Assembly: GCA_947588995.1 (NCBI GenBank)
Contig: CANPZI010000015.1
Location: forward strand, 1 to 64,000
Source: an uncultured Lachnospiraceae bacterium
GTDB lineage: Bacteria > Bacillota > Clostridia > Lachnospirales > Lachnospiraceae
Direction of reading: 5' to 3'
DNA: 64,000 nucleotides
Numbering within the stretch: the stretch's first letter is position 1; each line of letters opens with the position of its first letter. Shown piece after piece: positions 45,037-55,400 of the stretch. Made by a program: the position numbers and the translations under genes. A model generated the notes under the pieces. That model saw nothing but the letters and a program-made list of their open reading frames with translations. It did not search any database and was not told where the DNA came from.

Positions 45037-48000
45037 ATGGAACTAATAGATAATACATCAAAAACACTACGGGATGATTTAGCGGTTGAAATTAAAAAGG
45101 GCAGTAAGTTGTCCATTGCAGCGGCCTGTTTTTCTATCTATGCTTTTCAGGAATTAAAAAAGGAATTGCAGGATATTGATGAACTTCGTTTTATCTTCAC
45201 TTCTCCTACATTTGTAAAGGAAAAAGCCAGAAAGGAGAAGCGCGAGTTTTATATTCCACGTCTTAACCGTGAACGAAGTCTGTACGGAACTGAATTTGAG
45301 GTAAAGCTGCGTAATGAATTGACACAAAAAGCAATAGCGAAAGAATGTGCTGATTGGATACGCCAAAAGGTAATATTCAAGTCTAATATTACATCTGAAA
45401 ATATGATGGGATTCATAAATTTGGACAATAAAAACTATATGCCCATCAATGGCTTTACAACAATAGATTTGGGATGCGAGCGTGGAAATAATGCCTACAA
45501 TGTGGTGCAGAAAACAGAAGTTCCGTTTGCCCAGACATATATAGATATTTTTGAAAGTCTGTGGAATGATCAGCGCAAACTGCAGGAAGTAACCGATGAA
45601 GTAATTGACAGCATTACAGCAGCATACAACGAGAACGCACCTGAATTCATTTATTTTGTTACATTGTATAATATTTTCAGCGAGTTTCTGGAAGATATAT
45701 CCGAAGATGTGCTGCCCAATGAGGCCACCGGCTTTAAGGAAAGCAAGATCTGGAATATGCTTTATAACTTCCAGAAAGATGCTGCGCTTGCAATTATCAA
45801 TAAACTGGAGAAATATAATGGCTGTATTCTTGCAGACAGCGTCGGACTTGGTAAGACTTTTACGGCACTTGCCGTTATCAAGTACTATGAAAACAGGAAT
45901 AAATCGGTCCTTGTTCTTTGCCCTAAAAAGCTGACAAATAACTGGAATACCTATAAGGACAACTATGTAAATAATCCTATCGCTGCAGACAGGCTTCGTT
46001 ATGATGTGCTTTATCATACAGATTTAAACCGTACCCACGGTACATCAAACGGTCTTGATCTGGGCAGATTGAATTGGGGGAATTATGATCTTGTAGTAAT
46101 AGATGAATCTCACAATTTCCGTAACGGTGGAAAAGTGGTGGAGAATCCGGAAGAAGATGAAAGAGAAAATCGCTATGTGCGGCTTCTGAAAAAAGTCATC
46201 CGTGCGGGTGTCAGAACAAAAGTCCTGATGCTTTCTGCAACTCCGGTCAATAATAAATTCCTTGATTTGAAAAATCAATTAGCGCTTGCTTATGAGGGAA
46301 ACGCCGATCTGATAGATGAAAAACTGAATACTACCAGGACGATAGATGAGATATTTAAAAATGCCCAGAGAGCATTTACTATTTGGAGTAAATGGGAGCC
46401 GGAGGATCGGACAACAGAGAATCTGCTCCGTATGTTGGATTTTGACTTTTTTGAAGTACTTGACAGTGTGACGATAGCGCGTTCCAGAAAGCACATCCAG
46501 AAATATTATGATACATCGGATATCGGTACTTTTCCCACAAGATTAAAGCCGATTTCCCTGCGCCCGAATCTGACGGATTTGAAATCAGCGATAAACTATA
46601 ATGAGATATTTGAGCAGCTTATGCTTTTGAGTCTCACGATCTATACGCCGTCACATTACATACTTCCAAGCAAAATGGACAAGTATGCAGAGTTATTTAA
46701 TGATAACAAGGTTAATGTTGGTTTTACTCAGGCAAACCGTGAACAGGGTATCCGACGCTTGACGGCAATCAACCTGATGAAGCGTATGGAAAGTTCGGTA
46801 TATTCGTTTAACCTTACTCTGACAAGGATAAAAGATTTGATTGTATCTACTATAAAGACAATAGATAATTATGACCGATCCTCTGCGGTCCCGCTTGACC
46901 TCATCGATGTCTCGGACATTGACGAATTTGACAGTGAAGATCAGAATAGTGACGATTTATTCTCTTTTGGAAGGAAAGTTAAAATTGAACTTTCTGATAT
47001 GGATTACATTTCCTGGCGCGAAAGCCTTTCAAAAGATGCGGATATTCTGGATCTGCTCACTCTGATGGTGGCGGATATTACGCCGGAGCATGATTCCAAA
47101 TTGCAGAAATTGTTTGAAGTCATAAGAGATAAACTTGCGCATCCGATCAATGAGGGCAACAAAAAGGTAATCATCTTTACAGCCTTTGCGGATACGGCAG
47201 AATATCTTTATGATAATGTCAGTGTATTTGTGGAGTCAAACTATGGTTTACATACCGCGATGGTCTCTGGCACGGTCGAGGGCAGAACCACAGTGCCAAA
47301 GCTGCGCAGCGATTTGAATACAGTACTGACCTGTTTTTCTCCGATTTCCAAAGACAAGCAGCTCCTGATGCCGGAGGATAATACGGAAATAGACTTTCTG
47401 ATTGCCACTGACTGTATTTCGGAAGGCCAGAACCTGCAGGACTGTGATTACCTTATCAACTATGATATTCACTGGAATCCGGTGCGTATTATTCAGAGAT
47501 TCGGGCGAATCGACCGTATCGGCAGCCGCAATAAGTATATCCAGCTTGTGAATTTCTGGCCGGATGTCTCTCTTGATGACTATATCAACTTGAAGGCGAA
47601 AGTTGAAACCCGTATGAAGATCGTTGATATGACTGCGACCGGCGATGATAATCTGTTGAGCGATGAGGAAAAGACAGACCTTGAATATCGTAAGGCGCAG
47701 CTTAAACGGCTGCAGGATGAGGTGGTTGACATTGAAGATATGACAAGCGGCATTTCGATTATGGATCTGGGACTGAATGAGTTTCGATTGGATCTGCTTG
47801 AATATGTCAAACACAATGATGATCTTGATAAAACGCCGTTTGGGCTTCACGCTGTCGTGCCTGCCAATTCAGAAATGCCGGCGGGGGTGATTTTTGTTTT
47901 GAAAAACCGTGAGGGTAGTGTGAATATCAACAATCAGAACCGCCTGCACCCGTTTTATATGGTTTATATCTCTGATGAGGGAGAGGTTGTCTGCGATCAT

Positions 48001-48288
48001 CTTTCTCCCAAAGCAATGCTCGATAAGATGCGGTATCTATGTAAAGGAGATAAGGAGCCTATAAGTGATCTGTGTCGTCGGTTTAATAAAGAAACAAAAG
48101 ATGGTCGGGACATGAGAGAAATGTCAGCACTTCTTGGTAAAGCGATTGCTTCCATTATCGAAGTCAAAGAAGAAAGTGATATCGATTCTTTCCTCGGAGG
48201 CAAACAGGTCAGCTTTATTGATACGGCGATTAAGGGTTTGGATGACTTTGAACTAATCTGTTTTCTGGTTGTAAAGGAGAGAACATAA
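45037..48288 (+). CDS. SNF2/DEAD-like helicase with degenerate PLD-like N-terminus
   Basis: A 1083-aa SF2 helicase. The N-terminus (about 1-150) resembles the PLD-like region of HKD-family helicases, but no HxK motif is seen, so it may be inactive. Walker A DSVGLGKTFTAL (about 268), VVIDESHNF, LSATPVNN and the C-terminal IIQRFGRIDRIGS are the helicase motifs. Such helicases accompany type III and other methyltransferase-based defence systems and may translocate on DNA. It precedes DUF4391 by one base and starts the locus; the genes downstream are in the same direction with tiny spacings. Confidence 0.85.
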   Translation: MELIDNTSKTLRDDLAVEIKKGSKLSIAAACFSIYAFQELKKELQDIDELRFIFTSPTFVKEKARKEKREFYIPRLNRERSLYGTEFEVKLRNELTQKAIAKECADWIRQKVIFKSNITSENMMGFINLDNKNYMPINGFTTIDLGCERGNNAYNVVQKTEVPFAQTYIDIFESLWNDQRKLQEVTDEVIDSITAAYNENAPEFIYFVTLYNIFSEFLEDISEDVLPNEATGFKESKIWNMLYNFQKDAALAIINKLEKYNGCILADSVGLGKTFTALAVIKYYENRNKSVLVLCPKKLTNNWNTYKDNYVNNPIAADRLRYDVLYHTDLNRTHGTSNGLDLGRLNWGNYDLVVIDESHNFRNGGKVVENPEEDERENRYVRLLKKVIRAGVRTKVLMLSATPVNNKFLDLKNQLALAYEGNADLIDEKLNTTRTIDEIFKNAQRAFTIWSKWEPEDRTTENLLRMLDFDFFEVLDSVTIARSRKHIQKYYDTSDIGTFPTRLKPISLRPNLTDLKSAINYNEIFEQLMLLSLTIYTPSHYILPSKMDKYAELFNDNKVNVGFTQANREQGIRRLTAINLMKRMESSVYSFNLTLTRIKDLIVSTIKTIDNYDRSSAVPLDLIDVSDIDEFDSEDQNSDDLFSFGRKVKIELSDMDYISWRESLSKDADILDLLTLMVADITPEHDSKLQKLFEVIRDKLAHPINEGNKKVIIFTAFADTAEYLYDNVSVFVESNYGLHTAMVSGTVEGRTTVPKLRSDLNTVLTCFSPISKDKQLLMPEDNTEIDFLIATDCISEGQNLQDCDYLINYDIHWNPVRIIQRFGRIDRIGSRNKYIQLVNFWPDVSLDDYINLKAKVETRMKIVDMTATGDDNLLSDEEKTDLEYRKAQLKRLQDEVVDIEDMTSGISIMDLGLNEFRLDLLEYVKHNDDLDKTPFGLHAVVPANSEMPAGVIFVLKNREGSVNINNQNRLHPFYMVYISDEGEVVCDHLSPKAMLDKMRYLCKGDKEPISDLCRRFNKETKDGRDMREMSALLGKAIASIIEVKEESDIDSFLGGKQVSFIDTAIKGLDDFELICFLVVKERT

Positions 48289-48289
48289 A

Positions 48290-48904
48290 ATGCTGGGACT
48301 GCCGAAAGCAACAGAACTGAATAAACAGCTTCCCAAAAGTGCGATATATGTTAAATTTCAAATGAACACAGCAGCCAAAGAGCGCATTGACAGGGATATC
48401 TCGCGTATTTATATTGTCAATGAGATTTCTGCTGTCAAAGTCAATATACAGGAAGGTGTGGAAGTGAAATCTTTCTTTGTGGTATCTGTAATTTTGAAGC
48501 GAAAGGACTTTGATGAGAAGAATGTCATTATGCTTTCCAAACTGATACCGCAGAATATGGTCATGGTATTGGAATATGAGGACAAGGCTAAATTGGCTGT
48601 CTATCGAGGGAAATTGATGCAGACGGAATGGCTGTCAAAAGAGAAAGTATCGCTTGAATTGAAAGGGCTAAATCTGGATGAGGTATGGGAAAATGTCATT
48701 GTACAGATCGGCGGATTGACGATAGAACAGGGTAGGACACTCGATGAGCAGATCCGTATAGAGGAACAGCGGAACAAACTGCAAAAGGAAATCGACAGAT
48801 TGGATAGGCTTGCACGGGTGGAGAAACAGCCCAAGCGGAAGTTTGAGTTGGTGCAGAGGTTGAGAGAATATCAAAAGAAGTCGGAGGAATTAAAAGATGA
48901 ATAA
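48290..48904 (+). CDS. DUF4391 protein
   Basis: A 204-aa protein with an N-terminal alpha/beta part (GLPKATELNKQLPKSAIY) and a coiled-coil C-terminal tail (about 155-204, Glu/Lys/Gln rich). DUF4391 proteins are typical companions of a helicase and methyltransferase in this type of locus; the molecular role is unknown. AAAGGAGAG precedes the ATG. It overlaps the next gene by 8 bases, so translation is coupled. Confidence 0.8.
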   Translation: MLGLPKATELNKQLPKSAIYVKFQMNTAAKERIDRDISRIYIVNEISAVKVNIQEGVEVKSFFVVSVILKRKDFDEKNVIMLSKLIPQNMVMVLEYEDKAKLAVYRGKLMQTEWLSKEKVSLELKGLNLDEVWENVIVQIGGLTIEQGRTLDEQIRIEEQRNKLQKEIDRLDRLARVEKQPKRKFELVQRLREYQKKSEELKDE

Positions 48905-49331
48905 AGATTTTTATGATATGGCTTATGAAGCCTTGTCACATTATCTGGATTGGCCTGATGTGGCTGATACGTATAAGAGTATAGTTGATGGTATTAATTA
49001 TTGTAATAATTATTATCAAATACAGATTGATTTTGACAATAGAAAATATGAAGTTATAAATTATATAACCAAAGTGAGAAAGAACAATATAATAGATGCA
49101 TATAAAAGCCAGTTAAATCCGCTTATACTTGTTCCTTTACCGTCTGGAAAATCTTTATTCCAGGCATCGTCACAGGAGTTATATGATAATTTACAAAATG
49201 AAATACCGAGGCTTATTCTAAAAGGAATATATCAAATTATAAAGCATTTTAATGAGATGGCAGAGGATAATGATTTGATAGCTGAACTATTACAAGAAGA
49301 TGTAAACACGTTGGTAAAATACAATATATGA
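48897..49331 (+). CDS. Unknown protein in the type III locus, 144 aa
   Basis: No recognised domain. A soluble helical protein, very Asn/Tyr/Ile rich (AT-rich codons) with a YYQIQIDFDNRKYEV beta segment. It starts inside DUF4391 (8-base overlap) and stops 10 bases before mod. Its location suggests it works with the methyltransferase or helicase, for instance as a regulator or an inhibitor-type partner, but that is inference. Confidence 0.6.
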   Translation: MNKDFYDMAYEALSHYLDWPDVADTYKSIVDGINYCNNYYQIQIDFDNRKYEVINYITKVRKNNIIDAYKSQLNPLILVPLPSGKSLFQASSQELYDNLQNEIPRLILKGIYQIIKHFNEMAEDNDLIAELLQEDVNTLVKYNI

Positions 49332-49341
49332 GGTGATATAA

Positions 49342-51211
49342 ATGGACAAACTTAAAATGCAGACTGTAAACAAAGCGGATGAAAATTTCAAGAAACTAGT
49401 AGAGATGTTCCCGAACGCCATCACTGAGACGATTGATGAGAATGGTGATGTGGTTCGTGCTATTGATAAAGATGTGTTAATGCAGGAAATCTCATGTAAA
49501 GTAGTCGGGGGGGGGGCAGGAAGAAAGGTATCAATTTACTTGGCCGGATAAAAAGAAGTCGGTCTTGCTTGCTAATGCACCTATAAACAAAACGCTCCGC
49601 CCATGTCGTGAAGAAAGTGTTGACTTTGATAATACCGAAAATCTCTATATTGAGGGCGATAACCTTGAAGTGTTGAAGCTTTTGCAGGAAACATATCTTG
49701 GAAAAATTAAGATGATATACATAGATCCGCCATATAATACGGGAAATGACTTTGTATATGAGGATGATTTTGCCCAGAGTACGGATGAATATCTTGCAAA
49801 CAGTGGGCAGTTTGATGATGAGGGAAACCGCCTTGTAAAAAACCTCGACAGTAACGGTCGCTTTCATACCGACTGGCTCAATATGATTTATGCCAGATTA
49901 AGGCTTGCGAAAGATTTGTTAAGTGATGATGGAGTTATATTTATAAGCATTGATTATAATGAGAATTACAATTTGAGAAAGATTTGCGAAGAAATATTCG
50001 GCAGTTTATCTTTTATTGGTGAAATATACTGGGAGTCAAAAACAAAATCGCAAAACACATTTTCTTCTTATAATAAATTGCAGCCCAAAGAAGAAGTAAT
50101 ATTGGTATATTCAAAACAAATAAAAAGACGCTTTAATCTTATAAAGGTAGGGGAAAAGTTATATGACCATACAGATGAAAAAGGGGTCTACCGTGAGCAT
50201 GAATTAGAGGTTATGAATGCAAACGGAATAAGGGGAAGAGAAACGATGATATTTGACATCTCTGATGACGTTTCCACTGTTTCCCTTCCGGAAGGGAAAC
50301 AGTGGAAACTTGGGCAAGCCCAAGTTGCCACGTATAAGCAAAACGGTGACCTTATTATCAGAAATAATAAAGTAATTATAAAAATGCGTCCTGAATATGA
50401 AAGGGTTGAAAAAGAAGAACCTTTTTGGGGATTTTTTTCGAAAGATCTTGGTACAGCAGAAAGTGCAAAAAAAGAGTTATCCGACATTATTTCCGGACAT
50501 GGGTTTGAGACAGTCAAGCCTGTAAGTATCATAAAAAGGCTTGTTTTCCATAGTACGGATAAAGGAGATACAATCCTCGACTTTTTCTCCGGTTCTGCCA
50601 CTACCGCCCACGCCGTGATGCAGTTAAACGCCGAGGATGGCGGACACCGCAAATTCATCATGGTGCAGTTGCCGGAACTTTGCGATGAAAAGAGCGAAGC
50701 CTATAAAGCGGGATATAAAAATATCTGCGAAATTGGAAAGGAACGAATCCGGCGTGCAGGTGCAAAAATCAAAGAAGAAAATCCTTTAACTACGCAAAAT
50801 CTTGATATAGGTTTTCGAGTTCTCAAATGCGACACTTCCAATATGAAAGATGTTTATTATAATCCGGCTGAGTTTGAGCCGACCCTGTTTGATGCTACGG
50901 TTGATAACATCAAAGAAGACAGAACATCGGAAGATTTGTTGTTCCAAGTGATGCTTGATTTGGGTGTACTCCTCTCTTCCAAAATCGAAGAAATAACCAT
51001 AGCTGGCAAAAAGGTGTTCAATGTTGCCGAAGGTTTTCTAATTGCCTGCTTTGATGATGATGTGACTGAGGAAACTATTAAGGAAATTGCCAGACAGAAG
51101 CCATATTATTTTGTCATGCGGGATAGCTCAATGGCTAATGACAGTGTTGCAGCTAATTTTGAACAGATATTTGCTGCCTATAGTCCCGACACAGTAAGGA
51201 GAGTTTTATAA
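49342..51211 (+). CDS. mod: Type III DNA methyltransferase (Mod), frameshifted at a G10 tract
   Basis: The gene is split. Codons from ATG 49342 run to a TAA at 49549-49551; the second part continues in the +1 frame to 51211. With 9 G in place of 10, the peptide reads through as VGGGQEERYQFTWPDKK and gives a 622-aa beta-class N6-adenine or N4-cytosine methyltransferase. Motif IV DPPY is near residue 129, the target-recognition region follows (about 170-380), and motif I DFFSGSATTAHAV is near 413. AGGTGATATAA precedes the start. In this copy the protein is OFF unless RNA or ribosome slippage rescues it; a sequencing error in the tract cannot be excluded. A 40-bp palindrome lies at 50270. Confidence 0.85.
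49507..49516 (+). repeat. G10 homopolymer in mod (phase-variation switch)
   Basis: Ten G on the coding strand, 55 codons after the start. The two halves of mod lie in different frames across it; 9 (or 6, or 12) G would join them. Confidence 0.92.
50270..50309. repeat. Perfect 40-bp palindrome in mod
   Basis: Two exact 20-base arms without a loop (50270-50289 and 50290-50309); the outer flanks (C, T) do not pair. The centre reads TTCCGGAA. It lies inside the coding sequence, in the target-recognition region, and encodes peptide around VSLPEGKQ. A second dyad overlaps its end. Confidence 0.95.
50307..50326. repeat. Second dyad next to the palindrome
   Basis: AACTTGGGC (50307-50315) and GCCCAAGTT (50318-50326) are exact complements around AA. 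It shares three bases with the 40-bp palindrome, so the two form a tandem pair of hairpin-capable repeats. Confidence 0.9.
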
Positions 51212-51212
51212 A

Positions 51213-52223
51213 ATGAAAATTACAGAAAAGCTGATTGAAAAATCGAAAGAGGCTTTTATGATGGCGATTGAGGTGTATAATAAACCATCGATCAAATATC
51301 GTGTGGAAGGATTCGGCTTTTTCATCTGCAATGCGTGGGAGTTGATGTTGAAAGCACATATGATAAATACAATGGGCGACAGCAGCATTTATTATAAGGA
51401 TAATCCAAACAGAACAATCACATTGGAGAATTGCGTAAAGAAGGTGTTTACAAATGACAAAGACCCGCTCCGGAAAAACCTTGAAAAAATAATTGAACTC
51501 AGGAATACAGGAACTCATTTTATAACAGAGGAATATGAAATGGTTTATATCCCTTTGTTCCAAGCGTCAGTGTTTAATTTTATTGAAAAAATGCAGGCTT
51601 TCCACAATGTTGATATGACAGAAATTATTCCGCAGAATTTTTTGACACTGACGGTAAGCTACAATTCTTTGGATACTGATGAGATAAGGGCCAAATATCC
51701 GCCCGAAATAGCAGAACGCCTGATTTCTGTCAATACAGAATTGAGTTCGATCATTTCCGATAATAACAATAGATTTGCAATTCGTATTGATCATCATTAT
51801 TATATAACCAAAAATGAAAATATAGCTACCGCTAAAGTGAAAATTGATAAAGATGCTGAAACGGGTATACGGATTGTGACAGAGTTGAAAGATCCAAATA
51901 ACACGCATAAATATACATGTAAACTCTGCTGTGAAGAAATCAACAAACGGTTGGAGAAAGCTAAAATTTCTATGCTTGTCAACGGCGAGCCGAAGAAGTT
52001 TAATTCTTCTCATTTCAATTTGTTCTGCCAATATTTTGGTATAAAGAGTAATGCGAAACTATGCTATACTTATAAGATTTCTTCACAGCCGCAGTATAGT
52101 TATTCTTTGCAGACAATTGATTTTATCGTGGAAGAAATAAAAAAAGATCCCGAAAATATCATTCAGAATCTTAAGGATAAATTGAGAAAAAATAAGTCAA
52201 CCCCAGGGGCAAAGGAATTCTAA
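51213..52223 (+). CDS. DUF3644 protein with HEPN RNase motif
   Basis: A 336-aa protein. The N-terminal half (1 to about 150) has the motif RNTGTH (R97-H102), the RxxxxH signature of HEPN RNases, with a conserved Asn next to Arg. This matches DUF3644 proteins, which are found in defence islands. The C-terminal half is alpha/beta with several Cys (KYTCKLCCEE) and no known domain. It starts 2 bases after mod with AAGGAGAG upstream. It is placed between mod and res, which suggests it serves the RM system, perhaps as an abortive backup. Confidence 0.75.
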   Translation: MKITEKLIEKSKEAFMMAIEVYNKPSIKYRVEGFGFFICNAWELMLKAHMINTMGDSSIYYKDNPNRTITLENCVKKVFTNDKDPLRKNLEKIIELRNTGTHFITEEYEMVYIPLFQASVFNFIEKMQAFHNVDMTEIIPQNFLTLTVSYNSLDTDEIRAKYPPEIAERLISVNTELSSIISDNNNRFAIRIDHHYYITKNENIATAKVKIDKDAETGIRIVTELKDPNNTHKYTCKLCCEEINKRLEKAKISMLVNGEPKKFNSSHFNLFCQYFGIKSNAKLCYTYKISSQPQYSYSLQTIDFIVEEIKKDPENIIQNLKDKLRKNKSTPGAKEF

Positions 52224-52401
52224 GCAATATGCCTACTCCCATTTGGGAACCCAGCCTTTATCCTTCACGGGTCAACTTATTTCATACCATAGCATATGTA
52301 GGACGATTTGTCAATATTCCAAAGTTTTTCAAATGAAAAAATTTGTTGAATGTATACTAAAATACTTTATTGATGTTTGGGCAAGAAGGAGTAATCACAG
52401 T

Positions 52402-55400
52402 ATGAAGTTTAATTTTAAGATACAGCAATATCAGACAGATGCGGTTGACGCTGTTGTGAAGGTCTTTGATGGTCAGGGATACAGCGAGAAAACAAGCTAT
52501 ATTTTGGATCAGGGCAAGAACGTTGCAAGAGCACCGGGGCAAATGCAGCTGGTATTCGATAACGCAGACGAAACGGAGATTTACGATCCCTTAAGTGATA
52601 CAGGATATAAAAATGCTGCAGTGGAGCTCTCTGACGAGCAGCTATTGTATAACATTCAGAAACTGCAAAGCGAGAATAATATCAAACAGTCTGACTCGTT
52701 GAGTCGGGAGCTGGGGCGCTGTTCTCTGGATATAGAGATGGAAACCGGAACCGGCAAGACCTATGTGTACATCAAGACGATGTTTGAACTGAATAAAAGA
52801 TATGGCTGGAGCAAGTTTATTGTCGTAGTTCCTTCTATTGCCATTCGAGAGGGCGTGAAAAAATCTTTTGAGATAACTGCCGACCATTTTATGGAGCATT
52901 ATAGGAAAAAAGCACGCTTCTTTATCTATAACAGCAGCAATCTGAACCAGTTGGACAATTTTTCGCAAAGTTCCGGTATCAATGTGATGATCATCAACAC
53001 GCAGGCGTTTGCCTCTTCCTTAAAAGAAGACGGCAAGAGCAAGGAGGCCCGTATCATCTATTCCAAGCGCGATGAGTTTGGTTCCCGCCGTCCCATTGAT
53101 GTCATCAAGGCGAACAGGCCGATTATCATTTTGGACGAGCCGCAGAAAATGGGCGGAGAAGTCACGCAAAAGGCACTGAAAAATTTTAATCCGCTTTTCA
53201 GTCTAAACTATTCGGCGACTCATGTAAAACAGCATAATACGGTCTATGTGTTAGACGCTCTGGATGCGTTCAACAAGAGACTTGTCAAGAAAATCGAAGT
53301 CAAAGGTTTTGAAGTAAAGAATTTCAGAGGCACAGACAGCTATCTGTATCTGGAACAGATCGTTTTATCTTCCAAGAAGCCGCCGATGGCCAGGATAGAG
53401 ATGGAAATAGGATATAACAAATCTATCAACAGGGAAACAAGAGTTTTGGGAGTTGGAGATGATCTGTATTATGTTTCACAGCAGATGGAGCAGTACAAAG
53501 GCTATACCATATCTGAAGTAGATCCGCTGCAGGGAGCGGTCACATTCACAAATGGCGAGACAATCTGTACAGGTGAGGTTGTCGGTGATGTGTCGGAAAA
53601 GGATATGCGCCGTATTCAGATCAGAGAGACCATTCTTTCTCATTTTGAAAAAGAAGAAAAGCTCTTTAATATGGGTATTAAGTCACTGTCGCTGTTTTTT
53701 ATAGACGAGGTTGCAAAGTACCGCCAGTATGATGAGGACGGAAATGAAATACTGGGTGAGTATGGGCAGATGTTTGAGGAAGAATACATCAATGCCCTAA
53801 ACGAGTATACCACGCTGCTTGATACCCCATATCAGAAATATCTTCGTGCTGCCTGCAGTGATGTTACGTCTGTGCATAAGGGATATTTCAGTATTGACAA
53901 GAAGACAGGCAGAAGTATAGACAGTCAGCTCAAACGTGGGAGTGAGTTTTCAGATGATATTTCTGCATATGATTTGATACTCAAGAATAAGGAACGGCTT
54001 TTATCCTTTGAGGAACCGACAAGATTTATCTTTTCTCACTCTGCTTTGCGTGAAGGCTGGGATAATCCAAATGTTTTTCAGATTTGTACCTTGAAACACT
54101 CTGACAGCAATACGGCAAAACGTCAGGAAGTCGGGCGGGGCCTGCGGCTGTGTGTCAATCAGTCCGGTGTCAGAATGGATGTGGAGACCTGTGGAGAGAC
54201 CGTTCACGACATCAATATGCTGACGGTTATCGCAAGTGAGAGTTATAAATCATTTGTGTCTGATCTGCAGAGCGATATTAAAACGGTTTTGTATGACAGG
54301 CCGACTGTTGCTGCCAGCGAATATTTTGTCGGGAAATATGTAAAAGTGAACGATGTGCCTACGCTGATTGATAATAATACAGCGAATGACATTGAATTTT
54401 ATCTTATCTCCAACGGTTATGTGGATATGAAACGTAAGGTCACGGACAAGTACCGAAGTGATGTTGCCAATGGAACAGTAGTACCGATGCCGGAACACCT
54501 CGCTCCCATGACAGAAGGGATTCACATGCTTATCCAGTCGGTCTATGACGACAGCGTGCTGAACGATATGTTCCAGGATGGACATGAGTCCAAAGTAAAA
54601 GATAACCCGCTGAATGAAAACTTCGCCAAGAAAGAGTTTCAGGCCCTTTGGAAAGAGATTAACCGTAAGTATGCTTATACCGTGGAGTTTGACAGTGAAG
54701 AATTGATTAAAAAAGCCATCGACCATATCAATGAAAAACTGTTTGTTTCTGAACTCCAGTACACTACCACCATCGGCAGACAGAAAGAAAAGATGGAAGA
54801 AAATGAAGTGGAACGAGGGGATTCCTTTGGCGGCGAAAAAACGAGAACACAAACTCTGAAACATACAGAAACGAGCCAAGTCAGATATGATCTTGTTGGT
54901 AAGGTCGCAGAAGGTACTGTTCTTACGAGAAAAACGACGGCAAGAATATTAAAAGGGATTGCGCCTGCAAAGCAATATATGTTCAGATACAATCCGGAAG
55001 AATTTATTACTAAGGTTGTCAGACTGATTAAGGAACAGAAAGCGACGATGATTGTGCAGCATATCAGCTACAGTCAGATTGAGGGAGAGTACACAACTGA
55101 TATTTTCACTGCTGATAAGAACACGCAGAGTTTTGAAAAAGCTTTTCTTGCAAAAAAGGCCATTCAGGATTATGTGTTTACAGATGGCACGGCGGATAAG
55201 AGCATTGAGAAAAGATTTGCGGAGGATCTGGACGCTGCAGAGGAAGTCTGTGTATATGCAAAACTGCCTCGGACATTCCAGATTCCTACGCCGGTGGGCA
55301 ATTATTCTCCCGACTGGGCGATTGCTTTCTACGAGGGAATGGTAAAGCATATCTTTTTTGTTGCGGAAACCAAAGGAACGATGGAGAGCTTGAATATACG

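Noticed and set aside
49565..51211. Independent methyltransferase gene starting at TTG 49565
   Set aside because: The TTG has no ribosome binding site, and the same frame continues conserved Mod sequence (ERYQFTWPDKK) back to the G tract. It is the second half of mod.
52224..52401. Upstream extension of Res to 52243
   Set aside because: No ribosome binding site, atypical composition; ATG 52402 with AAGGAG opens the conserved region.
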